NCBI RefSeq assembly: GCF_002270055.1
Contig: NZ_NIBG01000011.1
Location: 62,001-126,000 of the forward strand
Origin: Anaeromicrobium sediminis
GTDB taxonomy: Bacteria; Bacillota; Clostridia; Peptostreptococcales; Thermotaleaceae
Length of the DNA: 64,000 nucleotides
Direction of reading: 5' to 3'
Below, one piece after another: positions 26,278 through 35,193 of the stretch. The translations under genes were made by a program, and so were the position numbers. Within the stretch, counting starts at the first letter, position 1; each line of letters begins with the position of its first letter. A model generated the notes under the pieces. That model was not told where the DNA came from, did no database searches, and worked only from the letters and a program-made list of their open reading frames with translations.

Positions 26278-27192
26278 GTGCATGACTTCATTGTATCTAT
26301 GTTGCCTTCGTTTATGATGGGAATTTTGGCTAGAATATATATGATAAGAATAGATCAAAGGCAATATCCTAGTTACCCTCAAGGATTAATATCTCATTTT
26401 ACTTTAGGAATTATAGCGGCTTTTTTAGGAGCTGTGGCATTACCTGCATTAGTAGAAAAGGAGTTTGGAGCTGTAACATTCTTAGCAGTAGCGGCTCAAC
26501 AATTTAGGGATGTAAGGAGTATGGAGAGAGAAAGTTTGGATAATATAGAGCCTACTGAATTAGTTCAAAGGGGCACAGCATATATAGAGGATATTGCAAA
26601 GGCTTTTGAAGCTAGAAACTATATGGTTATACTAACATCTTTGTCAACTAGCTTGACCATATATTGTGTGAAAATTATTTATTCAAATATATATGTAGAG
26701 TTTATTGTGGGCATATGTGTAGGAACAATAGTCATGCTATTTTTAAAATTCCTGTTAATGAGACAATCCATAAGACAAATAGGAGAAGTGAGAAGTGCTA
26801 AAATGGTATTTGATGGGCCCATATTATTAGTAGACGATGTAGTTATAACTAATGTGGGATTAGATGCTACAAAGGATTTTTATTTAAAGTATGGATTGGC
26901 TGCAGAGATAATTCCTAGAGACGAAGATGCCATTGAAACTTTGGCTAATGTGGGACAAAGCCAAACTATACTTCATAATATATATGTGCAACTTGGTATA
27001 AAAAGGGATTCGGACGATGTTGAATACGCTCCTTTTGCTAAAAGAAATTTAGAAACGGGAAGTATGATAATCATATGTATACCATTAATTAAAGATGAGA
27101 AACTTCTTTTAGAGAGTATACAAGGAACGCCTATTTTAGAGACTGCTAAAAGAAAAACCTTATATAGAAATAGTTTTAAAAAAATGTCTTAG
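26278..27192 (+). CDS. YIEGIA family membrane protein
   Basis: 304-residue protein of the family named after a YIEGIA motif, conserved in spore-forming Clostridia next to a small partner gene. Hydrophobic segments are at about 1-20, 38-60, 125-165; the motif here reads YIEDIA (in RGTAYIEDIAKAFEARN), i.e. Gly to Asp. Function is not known to me; the family name and context suggest a sporulation-linked membrane complex. GTG 26278 is chosen from TTAGGAGA spacing. Confidence 0.8.
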   Translation: MHDFIVSMLPSFMMGILARIYMIRIDQRQYPSYPQGLISHFTLGIIAAFLGAVALPALVEKEFGAVTFLAVAAQQFRDVRSMERESLDNIEPTELVQRGTAYIEDIAKAFEARNYMVILTSLSTSLTIYCVKIIYSNIYVEFIVGICVGTIVMLFLKFLLMRQSIRQIGEVRSAKMVFDGPILLVDDVVITNVGLDATKDFYLKYGLAAEIIPRDEDAIETLANVGQSQTILHNIYVQLGIKRDSDDVEYAPFAKRNLETGSMIIICIPLIKDEKLLLESIQGTPILETAKRKTLYRNSFKKMS

Positions 27193-27204
27193 GAGGGATT
27201 GAAA

Positions 27205-27402
27205 TTGGATATAGGTATAAAAGATTCAATAGTGGCTATAGTTACTACAGATAGAAATTCCATTTCTAATTATTGTTCTGTTCCTATATTTTATGCAGAT
27301 ACTAAGGAACAAAAGGAAAGTCTAGCTGTGAACTTATCTAAAATTACCATGTCAGCAATTCATGATTTAGAAAATGGTTGTTTTGTGTTAATAAGGCATT
27401 AA
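27205..27402 (+). CDS. Small partner ('capping complex subunit') of the YIEGIA protein
   Basis: 65-residue soluble protein (DIGIKDSIVAIVTTDRNSISNYCSVPIFYADTKE split in the text, ending GCFVLIRH). It directly follows the YIEGIA gene, as in other Clostridia, where databases call it the capping complex subunit for YIEGIA. TTG 27205 has AGGAGGG at 7 bases; TTG 27199 is too close to it. The role is only known by association. Confidence 0.7.
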   Translation: MDIGIKDSIVAIVTTDRNSISNYCSVPIFYADTKEQKESLAVNLSKITMSAIHDLENGCFVLIRH

Positions 27403-27453
27403 ATACTTGACTAACATAAGATTTCCAATTATAGTGTATATATGTTTTTTTTA

Positions 27454-27462
27454 TGATATAAT
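27454..27462 (+). promoter_or_regulatory. Extended -10 promoter TGATATAAT upstream of the DUF512 gene
   Basis: TGATATAAT with TGn extension at 27454-27462, no good -35. Start expected near 27469, 33 bases before the ATG. Confidence 0.5.
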
Positions 27463-27501
27463 TTTTAAGGTAAATTTATTTGATAAAGGGTGTACTCAAT
27501 A

Positions 27502-28824
27502 ATGGAAGTAAATGTAGAAAAATTTAAAAATATAATATTAGATGTGGAAAAGGGCAGTATTGGAGAAGAATTAGGTATAGAGCCAGGAGATATATTGCTT
27601 AAAGTCAATAATGTAGAAATAAGAGATATAATTGAATATATGTTCTTAATTTCTGACGAATACATAGAGATGGAAATTCAAAAAAGAAATGGTGAAATTG
27701 AAGTCCATAGTATAGAAAAGGATTATGATGAGGAAATGGGGATAACATTTGAAAATCCCATCATAGATAAGGCTAAGAGTTGTAAAAATAAATGTATTTT
27801 TTGTTTTATAGATCAGCTACCACCTAATATGAGAAAGACATTGTACTTTAAGGATGATGATTCTAGATTGTCTTTTTTACAGGGAAACTTCATAACCCTT
27901 ACTAATATGGGTGATGAAGACATAGAAAAGATAATAAAATATAGAATTAGTCCTATAAATGTGTCAATCCATACGACAAATCCAGATATAAGGATGGAAA
28001 TGTTAAATAATAAAACAGCTTGTAATGTATATGAGAGATTACAAAAATTAGCAGAAGCTCAGATTACTATAAATGGACAGATTGTTCTGTGTCCTAATGT
28101 GAATGATAAAGAAAACTTAGATAAAACTATTAAGGATTTATATAATCTTTATCCAAGTGTACAAAGTATTGCTATTGTTCCTGTAGGTATTACTAAATAT
28201 AGAAAAAATCTTTATCCTCTAGAAATATTTAATAAAGAAAGTGCAAAGGAAACTATTGAACAAATTAAAAGGTGGCAAGATAAATTTTTAAAAGAAAAAG
28301 GTATTAGATTTGTTCATTTGTCAGATGAATTTTACATTATAGGAAATGAGGAGTTTCCACCGTATGATGATTATGAAGGTTTTCCCCAAATAGAAAACGG
28401 GGTAGGACTTATGGTTAAATTAAAGGATGAATTTGAAAAATATTTAGATTCTTTAGATGGGGATACTAATCATAAGACAATAAGTATTGCAACAGGTAAA
28501 TCTGCCAAAAAATTTATAGATGATTTGGCTAGTAAAGTAAATAAAAAATATCCTAATATTCATATAAATGTATATGAAATAAAGAATAATTTCTTCGGAG
28601 AAACTATAACGGTGTCAGGCCTTATAACTGCCACTGATATAGTCGAACAGCTAAAAGGTAAAATATTAGGAGAGAGTCTTTTAATAACTGAGAGTATGCT
28701 AAGGACTGATACGGATGTATTCTTAGATGATTTAACAATAAGTGATGTGGAAAAATTATTAAAGGTAAAAGTTAAAGTAACAAAAAATAATGGAAAAGAC
28801 TTTATAGAAAATATAATAAATTAA
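27502..28824 (+). CDS. DUF512 domain protein (PDZ plus radical-SAM-like Fe-S domain)
   Basis: N-terminal PDZ-like domain (about 1-70: [20 protein letters not shown]), then a Fe-S domain with C94-x3-C98-x2-C101 ([14 protein letters not shown]), the radical-SAM cluster pattern, followed by a TIM-barrel region and the C-terminal DUF512 domain ([14 protein letters not shown] on). The family is widespread next to der in Clostridia; its substrate is unknown. ATG 27502 gives the conserved N-terminus; GTG 27490 overlaps the ribosome binding site. Confidence 0.85.
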   Translation: MEVNVEKFKNIILDVEKGSIGEELGIEPGDILLKVNNVEIRDIIEYMFLISDEYIEMEIQKRNGEIEVHSIEKDYDEEMGITFENPIIDKAKSCKNKCIFCFIDQLPPNMRKTLYFKDDDSRLSFLQGNFITLTNMGDEDIEKIIKYRISPINVSIHTTNPDIRMEMLNNKTACNVYERLQKLAEAQITINGQIVLCPNVNDKENLDKTIKDLYNLYPSVQSIAIVPVGITKYRKNLYPLEIFNKESAKETIEQIKRWQDKFLKEKGIRFVHLSDEFYIIGNEEFPPYDDYEGFPQIENGVGLMVKLKDEFEKYLDSLDGDTNHKTISIATGKSAKKFIDDLASKVNKKYPNIHINVYEIKNNFFGETITVSGLITATDIVEQLKGKILGESLLITESMLRTDTDVFLDDLTISDVEKLLKVKVKVTKNNGKDFIENIIN

Positions 28825-28844
28825 AGTTTGTGGAGGTGCAGAAG

Positions 28845-30167
28845 GTGGCAAAACCAGTTGTGGCAATTGTTGGAAGACCAAATGTAGGAAAATCTACTTT
28901 CTTCAATAGAATAGCAGGAAAGAGAATATCCATAGTAGAAGATACTCCTGGAGTAACTAGAGATAGAATATATGCAGATGCTGAATGGTTAAATCATAAA
29001 TTCACTTTAATAGATACGGGTGGAATGGAACCTGACTCTAAGGATATAATATTATCACAAATGAGAAATCAGGTTTATATGGCTCTAGATACGGCAGATG
29101 TAATCTTGTTTATAGTAGATGGAAGAACGGGATTAGTAGCACAAGATGAAGAAGTAGCTAATATTTTACGAAGAACGGGTAAACCTGTTATATTGGTGGT
29201 GAATAAAGTTGATAATAGAGACTTACCAGATTCTTTTTATGATTTTTACCAATTAGGAATGGGAGAGCCCTTTGCAATTTCGTCTACCAATGCCCTAGGA
29301 TTAGGAGATTTATTAGATGAAGCAGTAGCTAACTTCCCAAAGGATAAGGATTTAGACTATGATGATGATCAAATAAAGGTAGCAGTTATAGGAAAACCTA
29401 ATGCTGGAAAATCTTCTATAATAAACAAAATATTAGGAGAAGAGAGAGTAATAGTTAGTGATATAGCAGGAACCACTAGAGATGCTATAGATACGCCATT
29501 TACCCATGGTGATGACGAATATGTATTAATAGATACGGCAGGGATAAGAAGAAAGAGTAAAGTAAATGAGAACATAGAAAAATATAGTGTTATAAGGGCC
29601 CTGAGTGCCATTGAAAGGGCTGATGTATGCTTAACTATGATAGATGCTACTGAAGGGGTAACAGAGCAGGACAAAAAGGTTGCAGGGTATGCCCATGAAG
29701 AAGGAAAAGGTAGCATTATAGTAGTAAACAAGTGGGATCTAGTGGAAAAAGACACTCACACTATGTCTGAATTTACTAAAATGATTAGAAGTGAGTTAGC
29801 TTTTATGAGTTATGCACCAATAATATTTGTATCAGCTCTTACGGGACAAAGAATAAATAAATTATTAGAACTAATTAAGTTTGTATCTAATCAACATAGT
29901 ATGAGGATACCTACAGGAAGATTAAATGATGTAATAAATGAGGCAATACTATTGAATCAACCTCCTTCTGACAAGGGAAAGAGATTAAGAATTTATTATG
30001 CAACTCAAGCTTCTGTTAGACCACCTAAGATAGTAATATTTATAAATGACAAGGAACTTGCTCATTTTTCATATTCAAGGTATTTGGAAAACAAAATCAG
30101 AGAAACCTTTGGATTCGAAGGAACACCTATTAGTATCTTATATAGGGAAAGAGATAGCAAATACTAG
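28845..30167 (+). CDS. der: Ribosome biogenesis GTPase Der
   Basis: Double-GTPase needed for 50S subunit maturation. First G domain: GRPNVGKST with Lys16, [12 protein letters not shown]; second: GKPNAGKSS with Lys189, [16 protein letters not shown]-terminal KH-like domain from about 350. 440 residues is normal. GTG 28845 ([10 protein letters not shown]) with GTGGAGGTG upstream is preferred to GTG 28830. plsY, which often follows der in Clostridia, is absent; gpsA comes next. Confidence 0.96.
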   Translation: MAKPVVAIVGRPNVGKSTFFNRIAGKRISIVEDTPGVTRDRIYADAEWLNHKFTLIDTGGMEPDSKDIILSQMRNQVYMALDTADVILFIVDGRTGLVAQDEEVANILRRTGKPVILVVNKVDNRDLPDSFYDFYQLGMGEPFAISSTNALGLGDLLDEAVANFPKDKDLDYDDDQIKVAVIGKPNAGKSSIINKILGEERVIVSDIAGTTRDAIDTPFTHGDDEYVLIDTAGIRRKSKVNENIEKYSVIRALSAIERADVCLTMIDATEGVTEQDKKVAGYAHEEGKGSIIVVNKWDLVEKDTHTMSEFTKMIRSELAFMSYAPIIFVSALTGQRINKLLELIKFVSNQHSMRIPTGRLNDVINEAILLNQPPSDKGKRLRIYYATQASVRPPKIVIFINDKELAHFSYSRYLENKIRETFGFEGTPISILYRERDSKY

Positions 30168-30178
30168 GGGGAGTATTT

Positions 30179-31213
30179 ATGAAAAAGATAAATGTTGGTG
30201 TAATTGGAGCTGGGAGCTGGGGAACTGCACTAGCCATATCTCTAGCTAAAAAGGGTCATAGAGTAAATCTATGGGCAAGAGAGGAAACTCTATTTAATAA
30301 AATTAAAAAAAGTAGAGAAAACATAAAGTACTTGCCTGGAGTGTTATTACCAGAAAATATTAAATTATATAATAATATAGATGATACTGTAAAGGATATG
30401 GATCTAATATTAGTAGCAGTACCATCTCAGGCCGTTAGAAATGTATTGGAATTATGTAAAAAGAATATTAAAGAAGAAGCTGTAATAGTGAATGTGGCAA
30501 AGGGATTAGAAAAGAACACCTTACTTAGAATATCTCAAGTGGTAGAGGAAATTCTTCCTAAGAATGAATATTGTGTTTTATCAGGGCCATCCCATGCAGA
30601 AGAAGTATCTAGAGACATGCCAACTACATTGGTTGCTGCTGCCTATTCTAAAGAATGTGCTGAATTTGTACAAGATGTATTTATTACTCCAAAACTAAGA
30701 GTATATACTAACCCAGATGTGGTAGGTGTAGAACTAGGAGGAGCTCTTAAGAATGTAATTGCCTTAGGAGCAGGTATATCAGATGGTCTTGGATATGGAG
30801 ATAATGCAAAAGCGGCACTGATGACTAGGGGAATAAGAGAAATTTCAAGATTAGGTCAAGTTATGGGAGCTAGCACAAACACTTTTGCAGGCCTTACTGG
30901 AATTGGAGATTTAATTGTAACTTGTACCAGTATGCATAGTAGGAATAGAAGATGTGGTATAAAGCTAGGCGAAGGGATGAAAGTGGATGAGGCTGTGGAT
31001 TCTATAGGTATGGTAGTAGAAGGTATAACCACTACTAATGTGGCTTACAATTTATCTAAAAAGTATAATGTGGATATGCCTATAACAACAGAAATATATA
31101 GAATATTAAATGAAGAAAGAGATGTAAAAGAAGCTGTAGTAGATTTAATGATGAGAAGTAAGACCCATGAAATTGAAGAAGTTGCAAATGATGTTCAGTG
31201 GAAAGATAGCTAG
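30179..31213 (+). CDS. gpsA: NAD(P)H-dependent glycerol-3-phosphate dehydrogenase
   Basis: Makes sn-glycerol 3-phosphate for phospholipid synthesis. N-terminal Rossmann motif GAGSWGTALA (8-17), substrate-binding stretch LSGPSHAEEV, catalytic Lys in GGALKNVIALG, and GIGDLIVTCTS. 344 residues. 11 bases after der, so co-transcribed; the stop codon lies inside the terminator. Confidence 0.96.
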   Translation: MKKINVGVIGAGSWGTALAISLAKKGHRVNLWAREETLFNKIKKSRENIKYLPGVLLPENIKLYNNIDDTVKDMDLILVAVPSQAVRNVLELCKKNIKEEAVIVNVAKGLEKNTLLRISQVVEEILPKNEYCVLSGPSHAEEVSRDMPTTLVAAAYSKECAEFVQDVFITPKLRVYTNPDVVGVELGGALKNVIALGAGISDGLGYGDNAKAALMTRGIREISRLGQVMGASTNTFAGLTGIGDLIVTCTSMHSRNRRCGIKLGEGMKVDEAVDSIGMVVEGITTTNVAYNLSKKYNVDMPITTEIYRILNEERDVKEAVVDLMMRSKTHEIEEVANDVQWKDS

Positions 31214-31232
31214 TTAATAGCTATCTTTTTTT
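31202..31232 (+). terminator. Terminator overlapping the gpsA stop
   Basis: 11-bp stem (31202-31212 with 31218-31228), loop GTTAA, T run. The TAG of gpsA (31211-31213) is in the stem and loop. Confidence 0.92.
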
Positions 31233-31353
31233 ATGTGAAAAAAATTCTTAAAACCCACTCTTAAAAGTAATAATAAATTTTTTTAGACATATATATATAC
31301 TGTTAGTATGTCTAATTTATATAGGGAACAATTATAATGGGAGGGGGAAAATA

Positions 31354-32832
31354 ATGGAAAACTTTGATATATATAGAGACATTGCAGAAAGAACGCAAGG
31401 AGATATATATATAGGTGTGGTAGGTCCTGTAAGAACTGGAAAATCTACCTTTATAAAAAGATTTATGGACCTAATGGTTATACCTAATATTGAAAATGCC
31501 CATATGAGAGAGCGTGCCAAGGATGAGCTTCCTCAAAGTGGTGCAGGAAGAACTATAATGACTACTGAACCAAAATTCGTTCCTAATGAAGCTGTACAAC
31601 TTAGCATAGATGAAAATGCTAATGTTAAAGTTAGATTAGTTGATTGTGTTGGGTATTTAGTAGATGGTGCTATTGGTTATGAAGAAGAGGGAAAACCTAG
31701 AATGGTAAAAACTCCATGGTATGATAAGGAGATTCCTTTTGCAGAGGCAGCAGAAATAGGAACTAAAAAAGTTATAACAGACCATTCAACTATAGGTTTA
31801 GTAATATTAACTGATGGAACTGTTACTGATATTGATAGAAATAAATATATACAGGCAGAAAATCGAGTAATGGAAGAATTAAAATCATTAAATAAACCAT
31901 TTGTCATTGTACTTAACTCTTTAAATCCACATGGTGAAATGGCACTAGAACTGAAGGAGCAGTTAGAGGAAAAATACAAAGTTCCAGTAGTAGTTGCAGA
32001 CTGTGCTAAGATGGACATGGCACATATTAATGAGATTCTTAAAAACGTACTATTTGAGTTTCCTATTAGAGAGATTAATATATCACTTCCAGGATGGATG
32101 GATGGGTTAGATTCAGATCATTGGGTTAAAAAAGATATTATGAAGCTAGTGAGAGATTGGAGTAATGATGTTAGAAACATTAATGATATTAAGAATAACA
32201 TGGATGGATTTAAAGATGTAGATATAATATCAGAAGCCCTACTTAATAATATACAATTAGGTAAAGGGGTTACAAATATAGATATGAAGGCAAAAGAGGG
32301 AATGTTCTATTCTGTTTTAGAAGAAATAACAGGACATAAAATAGATGGAGATCATGAACTTTTAGGATTAATAACAGAATTTTCTAGAGCTAAAAGGGAA
32401 TTTGATAGGGTAGAGACGGCTCTTAATGATGTACGTGAAACTGGTTATGGACTAGTACCTCCAAGCTTAAAGGAGTTAGAACTAGAAGAACCTGAAATAT
32501 TCAAACATGGAAATAGATTTGGAGTTAAATTAAGAGCAAATGCACCATCACTTCATATTATTAGAGCTGATATTGCCACAGAAGTATCACCTATTGTAGG
32601 AACAGAGAAACAAAGTGAAGAATTAGTTAAGTATTTACTAGATGAATTTGAATCTGATCCTACTAAAATTTGGGAAACTAATATGTTTGGAAAATCATTA
32701 CATGATATGGTAAAAGAACAATTACAACATAAACTATATACCATGCCTGATGATGCTAGAAGTAAAATGCAAAAGACTCTACAAAAAATTATTAATGATG
32801 GTAATAATGGATTGATATGTATAATTCTTTAA
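31354..32832 (+). CDS. spoIVA: Stage IV sporulation protein A (spore coat morphogenetic ATPase)
   Basis: Forms the basement layer of the spore coat around the forespore through ATP-driven polymerisation. N-terminal TRAFAC-type domain with Walker A GPVRTGKST, Lys30, at the same place as in B. subtilis SpoIVA; then GAGRTIMTTEPKFVP (switch) and a long helical middle and C-terminal domain ending GLICIIL. 492 residues, full length. It has its own upstream region of 140 bases; sigma-E control is expected from the family but I could not pin down the promoter. Confidence 0.97.
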   Translation: MENFDIYRDIAERTQGDIYIGVVGPVRTGKSTFIKRFMDLMVIPNIENAHMRERAKDELPQSGAGRTIMTTEPKFVPNEAVQLSIDENANVKVRLVDCVGYLVDGAIGYEEEGKPRMVKTPWYDKEIPFAEAAEIGTKKVITDHSTIGLVILTDGTVTDIDRNKYIQAENRVMEELKSLNKPFVIVLNSLNPHGEMALELKEQLEEKYKVPVVVADCAKMDMAHINEILKNVLFEFPIREINISLPGWMDGLDSDHWVKKDIMKLVRDWSNDVRNINDIKNNMDGFKDVDIISEALLNNIQLGKGVTNIDMKAKEGMFYSVLEEITGHKIDGDHELLGLITEFSRAKREFDRVETALNDVRETGYGLVPPSLKELELEEPEIFKHGNRFGVKLRANAPSLHIIRADIATEVSPIVGTEKQSEELVKYLLDEFESDPTKIWETNMFGKSLHDMVKEQLQHKLYTMPDDARSKMQKTLQKIINDGNNGLICIIL

Positions 32833-32835
32833 AGA

Positions 32836-32864
32836 TTGTAAAATAATAAATTTAATGTTATTAT
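32836..32864 (+). promoter_or_regulatory. Promoter of the tRNA-Pro gene
   Basis: TTGTAA (32836-32841), 17-bp spacer, TATTAT (32859-32864) with a TGT extension. Start expected about 32871, six bases before the tRNA. Confidence 0.6.
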
Positions 32865-32876
32865 AGTTATATATTT

Positions 32877-32953
32877 CTGGGTGTAGCGCAGCTTGGTAGC
32901 GCGCTAGAATGGGGTTCTAGAGGCCCTGGGTTCAAATCCCAGCACTCAGACCA
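32877..32953 (+). tRNA. tRNA-Pro (anticodon GGG)
   Basis: Complete cloverleaf with encoded CCA. Acceptor CTGGGTG/CACTCAG (32877-32883, 32943-32949; C1-G72 as in bacterial tRNA-Pro), D stem GCGC/GCGC, anticodon stem CTAGA/TCTAG with loop ATGGGGT (anticodon GGG, reading CCC and CCU), T stem CTGGG/CCCAG with TTCAAAT. Single gene followed by a terminator. Confidence 0.97.
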
Positions 32954-32960
32954 TGAAAAA

Positions 32961-32993
32961 GGCTACTTGTTTTTTAAGTAGCCTCATTTTTTT
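32961..32993 (+). terminator. Terminator of the tRNA-Pro gene
   Basis: GGCTACTT (32961-32968) pairs with AAGTAGCC (32976-32983), then CTCA and a seven-T run. The T run is also part of the next inverted repeat. Confidence 0.93.
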
Positions 32994-33035
32994 ACTTTAT
33001 AGGAGATTATATAAACTCCTATAAAGTAAAAAAAT
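32986..33035. repeat. 20-bp perfect inverted repeat
   Basis: 32986-33005 and 33016-33035 are perfectly complementary (inner part TACTTTATAGGAG/CTCCTATAAAGTA, outer part T7/A7) around a 10-base centre ATTATATAAA. It begins within the T run of the tRNA terminator. As RNA the outer arms would pair U with A, so it could compete with that terminator; as DNA it is a large symmetric site. Confidence 0.7.
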
Positions 33036-33040
33036 GAAAG

Positions 33041-33156
33041 GGGTGTGGGGGAAGAATTCCCCTGCCTCTTTAAAGGAGGGTATTCAGATTGCGTTAGCAG
33101 ACGCCTACGGGAACCATAGGGTTCCATAACGAATCATACGAAGTATGGTTTTTTTG
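33041..33156 (+). ncRNA. Hairpin-rich leader ending in an intrinsic terminator (unassigned)
   Basis: Successive stems: GGGGAA/TTCCCC (33048-33062), CCTCTT/AAGGAGG type with one G-T (33065-33079), GCGT/ACGC (33091-33104), GGAACC/GGTTCC (33110-33125), and AATCATAC/GTATGGTT (33132-33150) followed by T6. This is the layout of an attenuated leader or a short RNA, placed 66 bases before the HlyD-like gene. I tested it by eye against known riboswitch consensus motifs and recognised none. Confidence 0.5.
33132..33156 (+). terminator. Intrinsic terminator upstream of the HlyD-like gene
   Basis: AATCATAC (33132-33139) pairs with GTATGGTT (33143-33150, one G-T) around loop GAA, followed by T residues to 33155. 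It would stop a transcript before the downstream gene unless read through. Confidence 0.7.
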
Positions 33157-33221
33157 TAGTTTATGAAGGAAAATCGTGCTCCTGTGCAGAAGTAATACTA
33201 GTGTGAGAGGAGGAATGAAAC

Positions 33222-34469
33222 ATTTCTAGGAAGCGTAAAAAAAATAATAAATTAAAATACTTTATATTTGCAATAATTATTTGTTATATTATTTTAAAAA
33301 TATGGCCTTTGGTGTTTTATTCAAATGATACTGTTGTGGCTCAATATGGAAATCTACAAGTTATTGATCAGGTGGATGGATATATTCTAAGGGATGAAAA
33401 GATACTTAAGGCAAATTATGAGGGTGAAATCAAATATTTTGCGGAAGATGGACAAAAGGTTGAAAATGGGTATAAAGTATTAGAAATTCAAAAGGATAAA
33501 GTTGAAGATGAGACTCGCAAAAAGTTAGAAATTATAAATCAAAGAATAAATAACTTAGAAAATAAAAAATTTTTTAAGACTGATATAGATAAATTAAATA
33601 AGGAAATAAATAATATAATAGAGGAGATACAAGAGAGTTCTAAAAATAATAATGTGGAAAAAATAGTAGACTTAAAAAAAGAACTTAAAATAAAATTAGA
33701 TAAGAAGAACATAATAGCAGGAGATAAAAGTTTTTATAATAAAAATATTGATATGTTGAAAAAGGAACAAGAAGAGTTGAAGATTAAAATAGACAATGAT
33801 ATTCAAGTAATGAAAAGTCCCGTATCTGGATTGATAAGCTATTATATTGATGGTTTAGAAGATATATTTACTCTTAATAATATGGCAACAATAGATTTAG
33901 AAAAGGTAAAAGAGGCTAACTATGATGTAACAAATTTAAGAGAATCGAAAAATGCGATAATTAACCAGCCACTATATAAAGTTGTAAATAATACCACCTG
34001 GTATCTAGTTGCTGAAGTAGATAATAATAAAATTGACAAATATAAAGAAGGAAGAAGAATAAAGATAAAAATTTCTGATAGTCAAGTGGAAGGGAAGATA
34101 TATAGAATTATAAAAAATGAGGACAAGTTCATTGTCATATTTAAAATAAATCAATATATGGAGAATTTCCATAAAATTAGACAGACTAAAGCTGAAATAT
34201 CTGTAATTGATTATGAGGGATTAAAAATACCAAAGGACTCCTTAATAAAAAAGGATGGTCTTGTAGGTGTATATGTATTAGATGTAAATAGATATGCAGT
34301 ATTTAAAGAGATAAGCATAGTAGGTTATGATGACGAGTTTGTAATAATAAAGAGTAATTTCTTTTATAAAAAAGTGAATGAAGAAATAAAGACAATAAAA
34401 ACTGTAAAATTATATGATGAAGTTGTGAGAAATGGAGATAGAATAAGAGAAGGGCAAATTATATACTAA
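33222..34469 (+). CDS. HlyD/RND-type membrane fusion-like protein, probable AUU start
   Basis: From the first canonical start (TTG 33309) the protein would lack its anchor. The frame is open back to 33219 and encodes a basic stretch (SRKRKKNNKLK) and a membrane helix (YFIFAIIICYIILKIW), the expected N-terminus. The only start that fits the AGGAGG site (33208-33213) is ATT 33222; ATG 33215 is out of frame and stops after four codons. Then a lipoyl-like half (GEIKYFAEDGQKVENGYKVLEI), a coiled coil (about 90-170), SPVSGLISY, and a beta-barrel domain. Such genes precede yggS-sepF in Clostridia. About 415 residues; substrate unknown. Confidence 0.75.
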   Translation: MSRKRKKNNKLKYFIFAIIICYIILKIWPLVFYSNDTVVAQYGNLQVIDQVDGYILRDEKILKANYEGEIKYFAEDGQKVENGYKVLEIQKDKVEDETRKKLEIINQRINNLENKKFFKTDIDKLNKEINNIIEEIQESSKNNNVEKIVDLKKELKIKLDKKNIIAGDKSFYNKNIDMLKKEQEELKIKIDNDIQVMKSPVSGLISYYIDGLEDIFTLNNMATIDLEKVKEANYDVTNLRESKNAIINQPLYKVVNNTTWYLVAEVDNNKIDKYKEGRRIKIKISDSQVEGKIYRIIKNEDKFIVIFKINQYMENFHKIRQTKAEISVIDYEGLKIPKDSLIKKDGLVGVYVLDVNRYAVFKEISIVGYDDEFVIIKSNFFYKKVNEEIKTIKTVKLYDEVVRNGDRIREGQIIY

Positions 34470-34489
34470 TTATTTGAAGGAGGATACGC

Positions 34490-35182
34490 ATGAGTATAAA
34501 AGAAAATATAGACCATGTTAGAAGCGAAATTGATGAAATTTGTAAGAAGGTAGATAGAGATTCGAATGAAGTGACTTTGATTGCAGTAACAAAAACTATT
34601 GACACGGCCAGAATTGGACAAGCTTTAAATGAAAATATTAAGGATGTTGGAGAAAACAAAGTTCAAGAAATTATGAATAAGTATGAAGAGATTAAAGATG
34701 CTAAAATACATATGATAGGTCACCTACAGACAAACAAAGTTAAATATATAATTGATAAGGTCTCATTAATTCATTCTCTAGACAGGGTGAGTTTGGCAAA
34801 AGAAATTAATAAGAGGGCTAAACAACATAATATAATCATGGATACATTAGTACAGGTTAATGTGGCTAATGAGGAAACAAAATTTGGGTTAAAGGTAGAA
34901 GCGGTTGAAAGTTTTTTAGAAGAAATAAAACATATGGAAAATATAAGGGTAGTAGGACTTATGACTATAGCCCCATATGAAGAAGATTCAGAAAATGTAA
35001 GAATATATTTTAAGGGATTAAAAAAGATATTTGAAGAACTTAAAGGAAAAGATTATTCAAATGTGAATATGAAATATTTGTCTATGGGAATGACAAATGA
35101 TTATAAAGTAGCAATAGAAGAAGGTGCTAACTTTATAAGGATAGGAACTGGAATTTTTGGACTAAGAAATTATGATAAATAA
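34490..35182 (+). CDS. YggS/YlmE family PLP homeostasis protein
   Basis: Pyridoxal-phosphate carrier protein with an alanine-racemase-like TIM barrel. The PLP lysine is in LIAVTKTID (about Lys35); other blocks are VGENKVQEI, HMIGHLQTNK, VNVANEETKFGL, GLMTIAP and LSMGMTNDYKVAIEEGANFIRIG. 230 residues, ATG with AAGGAGGA upstream. Standard first gene of the ylmE-F-G-H cluster near the divisome genes. Confidence 0.93.
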   Translation: MSIKENIDHVRSEIDEICKKVDRDSNEVTLIAVTKTIDTARIGQALNENIKDVGENKVQEIMNKYEEIKDAKIHMIGHLQTNKVKYIIDKVSLIHSLDRVSLAKEINKRAKQHNIIMDTLVQVNVANEETKFGLKVEAVESFLEEIKHMENIRVVGLMTIAPYEEDSENVRIYFKGLKKIFEELKGKDYSNVNMKYLSMGMTNDYKVAIEEGANFIRIGTGIFGLRNYDK

Positions 35183-35193
35183 GGAGGACGAAA

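Noticed and set aside
31214-31353. Sigma-E promoter of spoIVA
   Set aside because: Only AT-rich repeats (AGACATA/TATGTCT) were found; no pair of boxes with proper spacing could be defended.
33126-33147. Resemblance to a loxP-like site (ATAACGAATCATACGAAGTAT)
   Set aside because: Only fragments match loxP, the arms are not an inverted repeat of the right type, and the same bases form a normal terminator hairpin.
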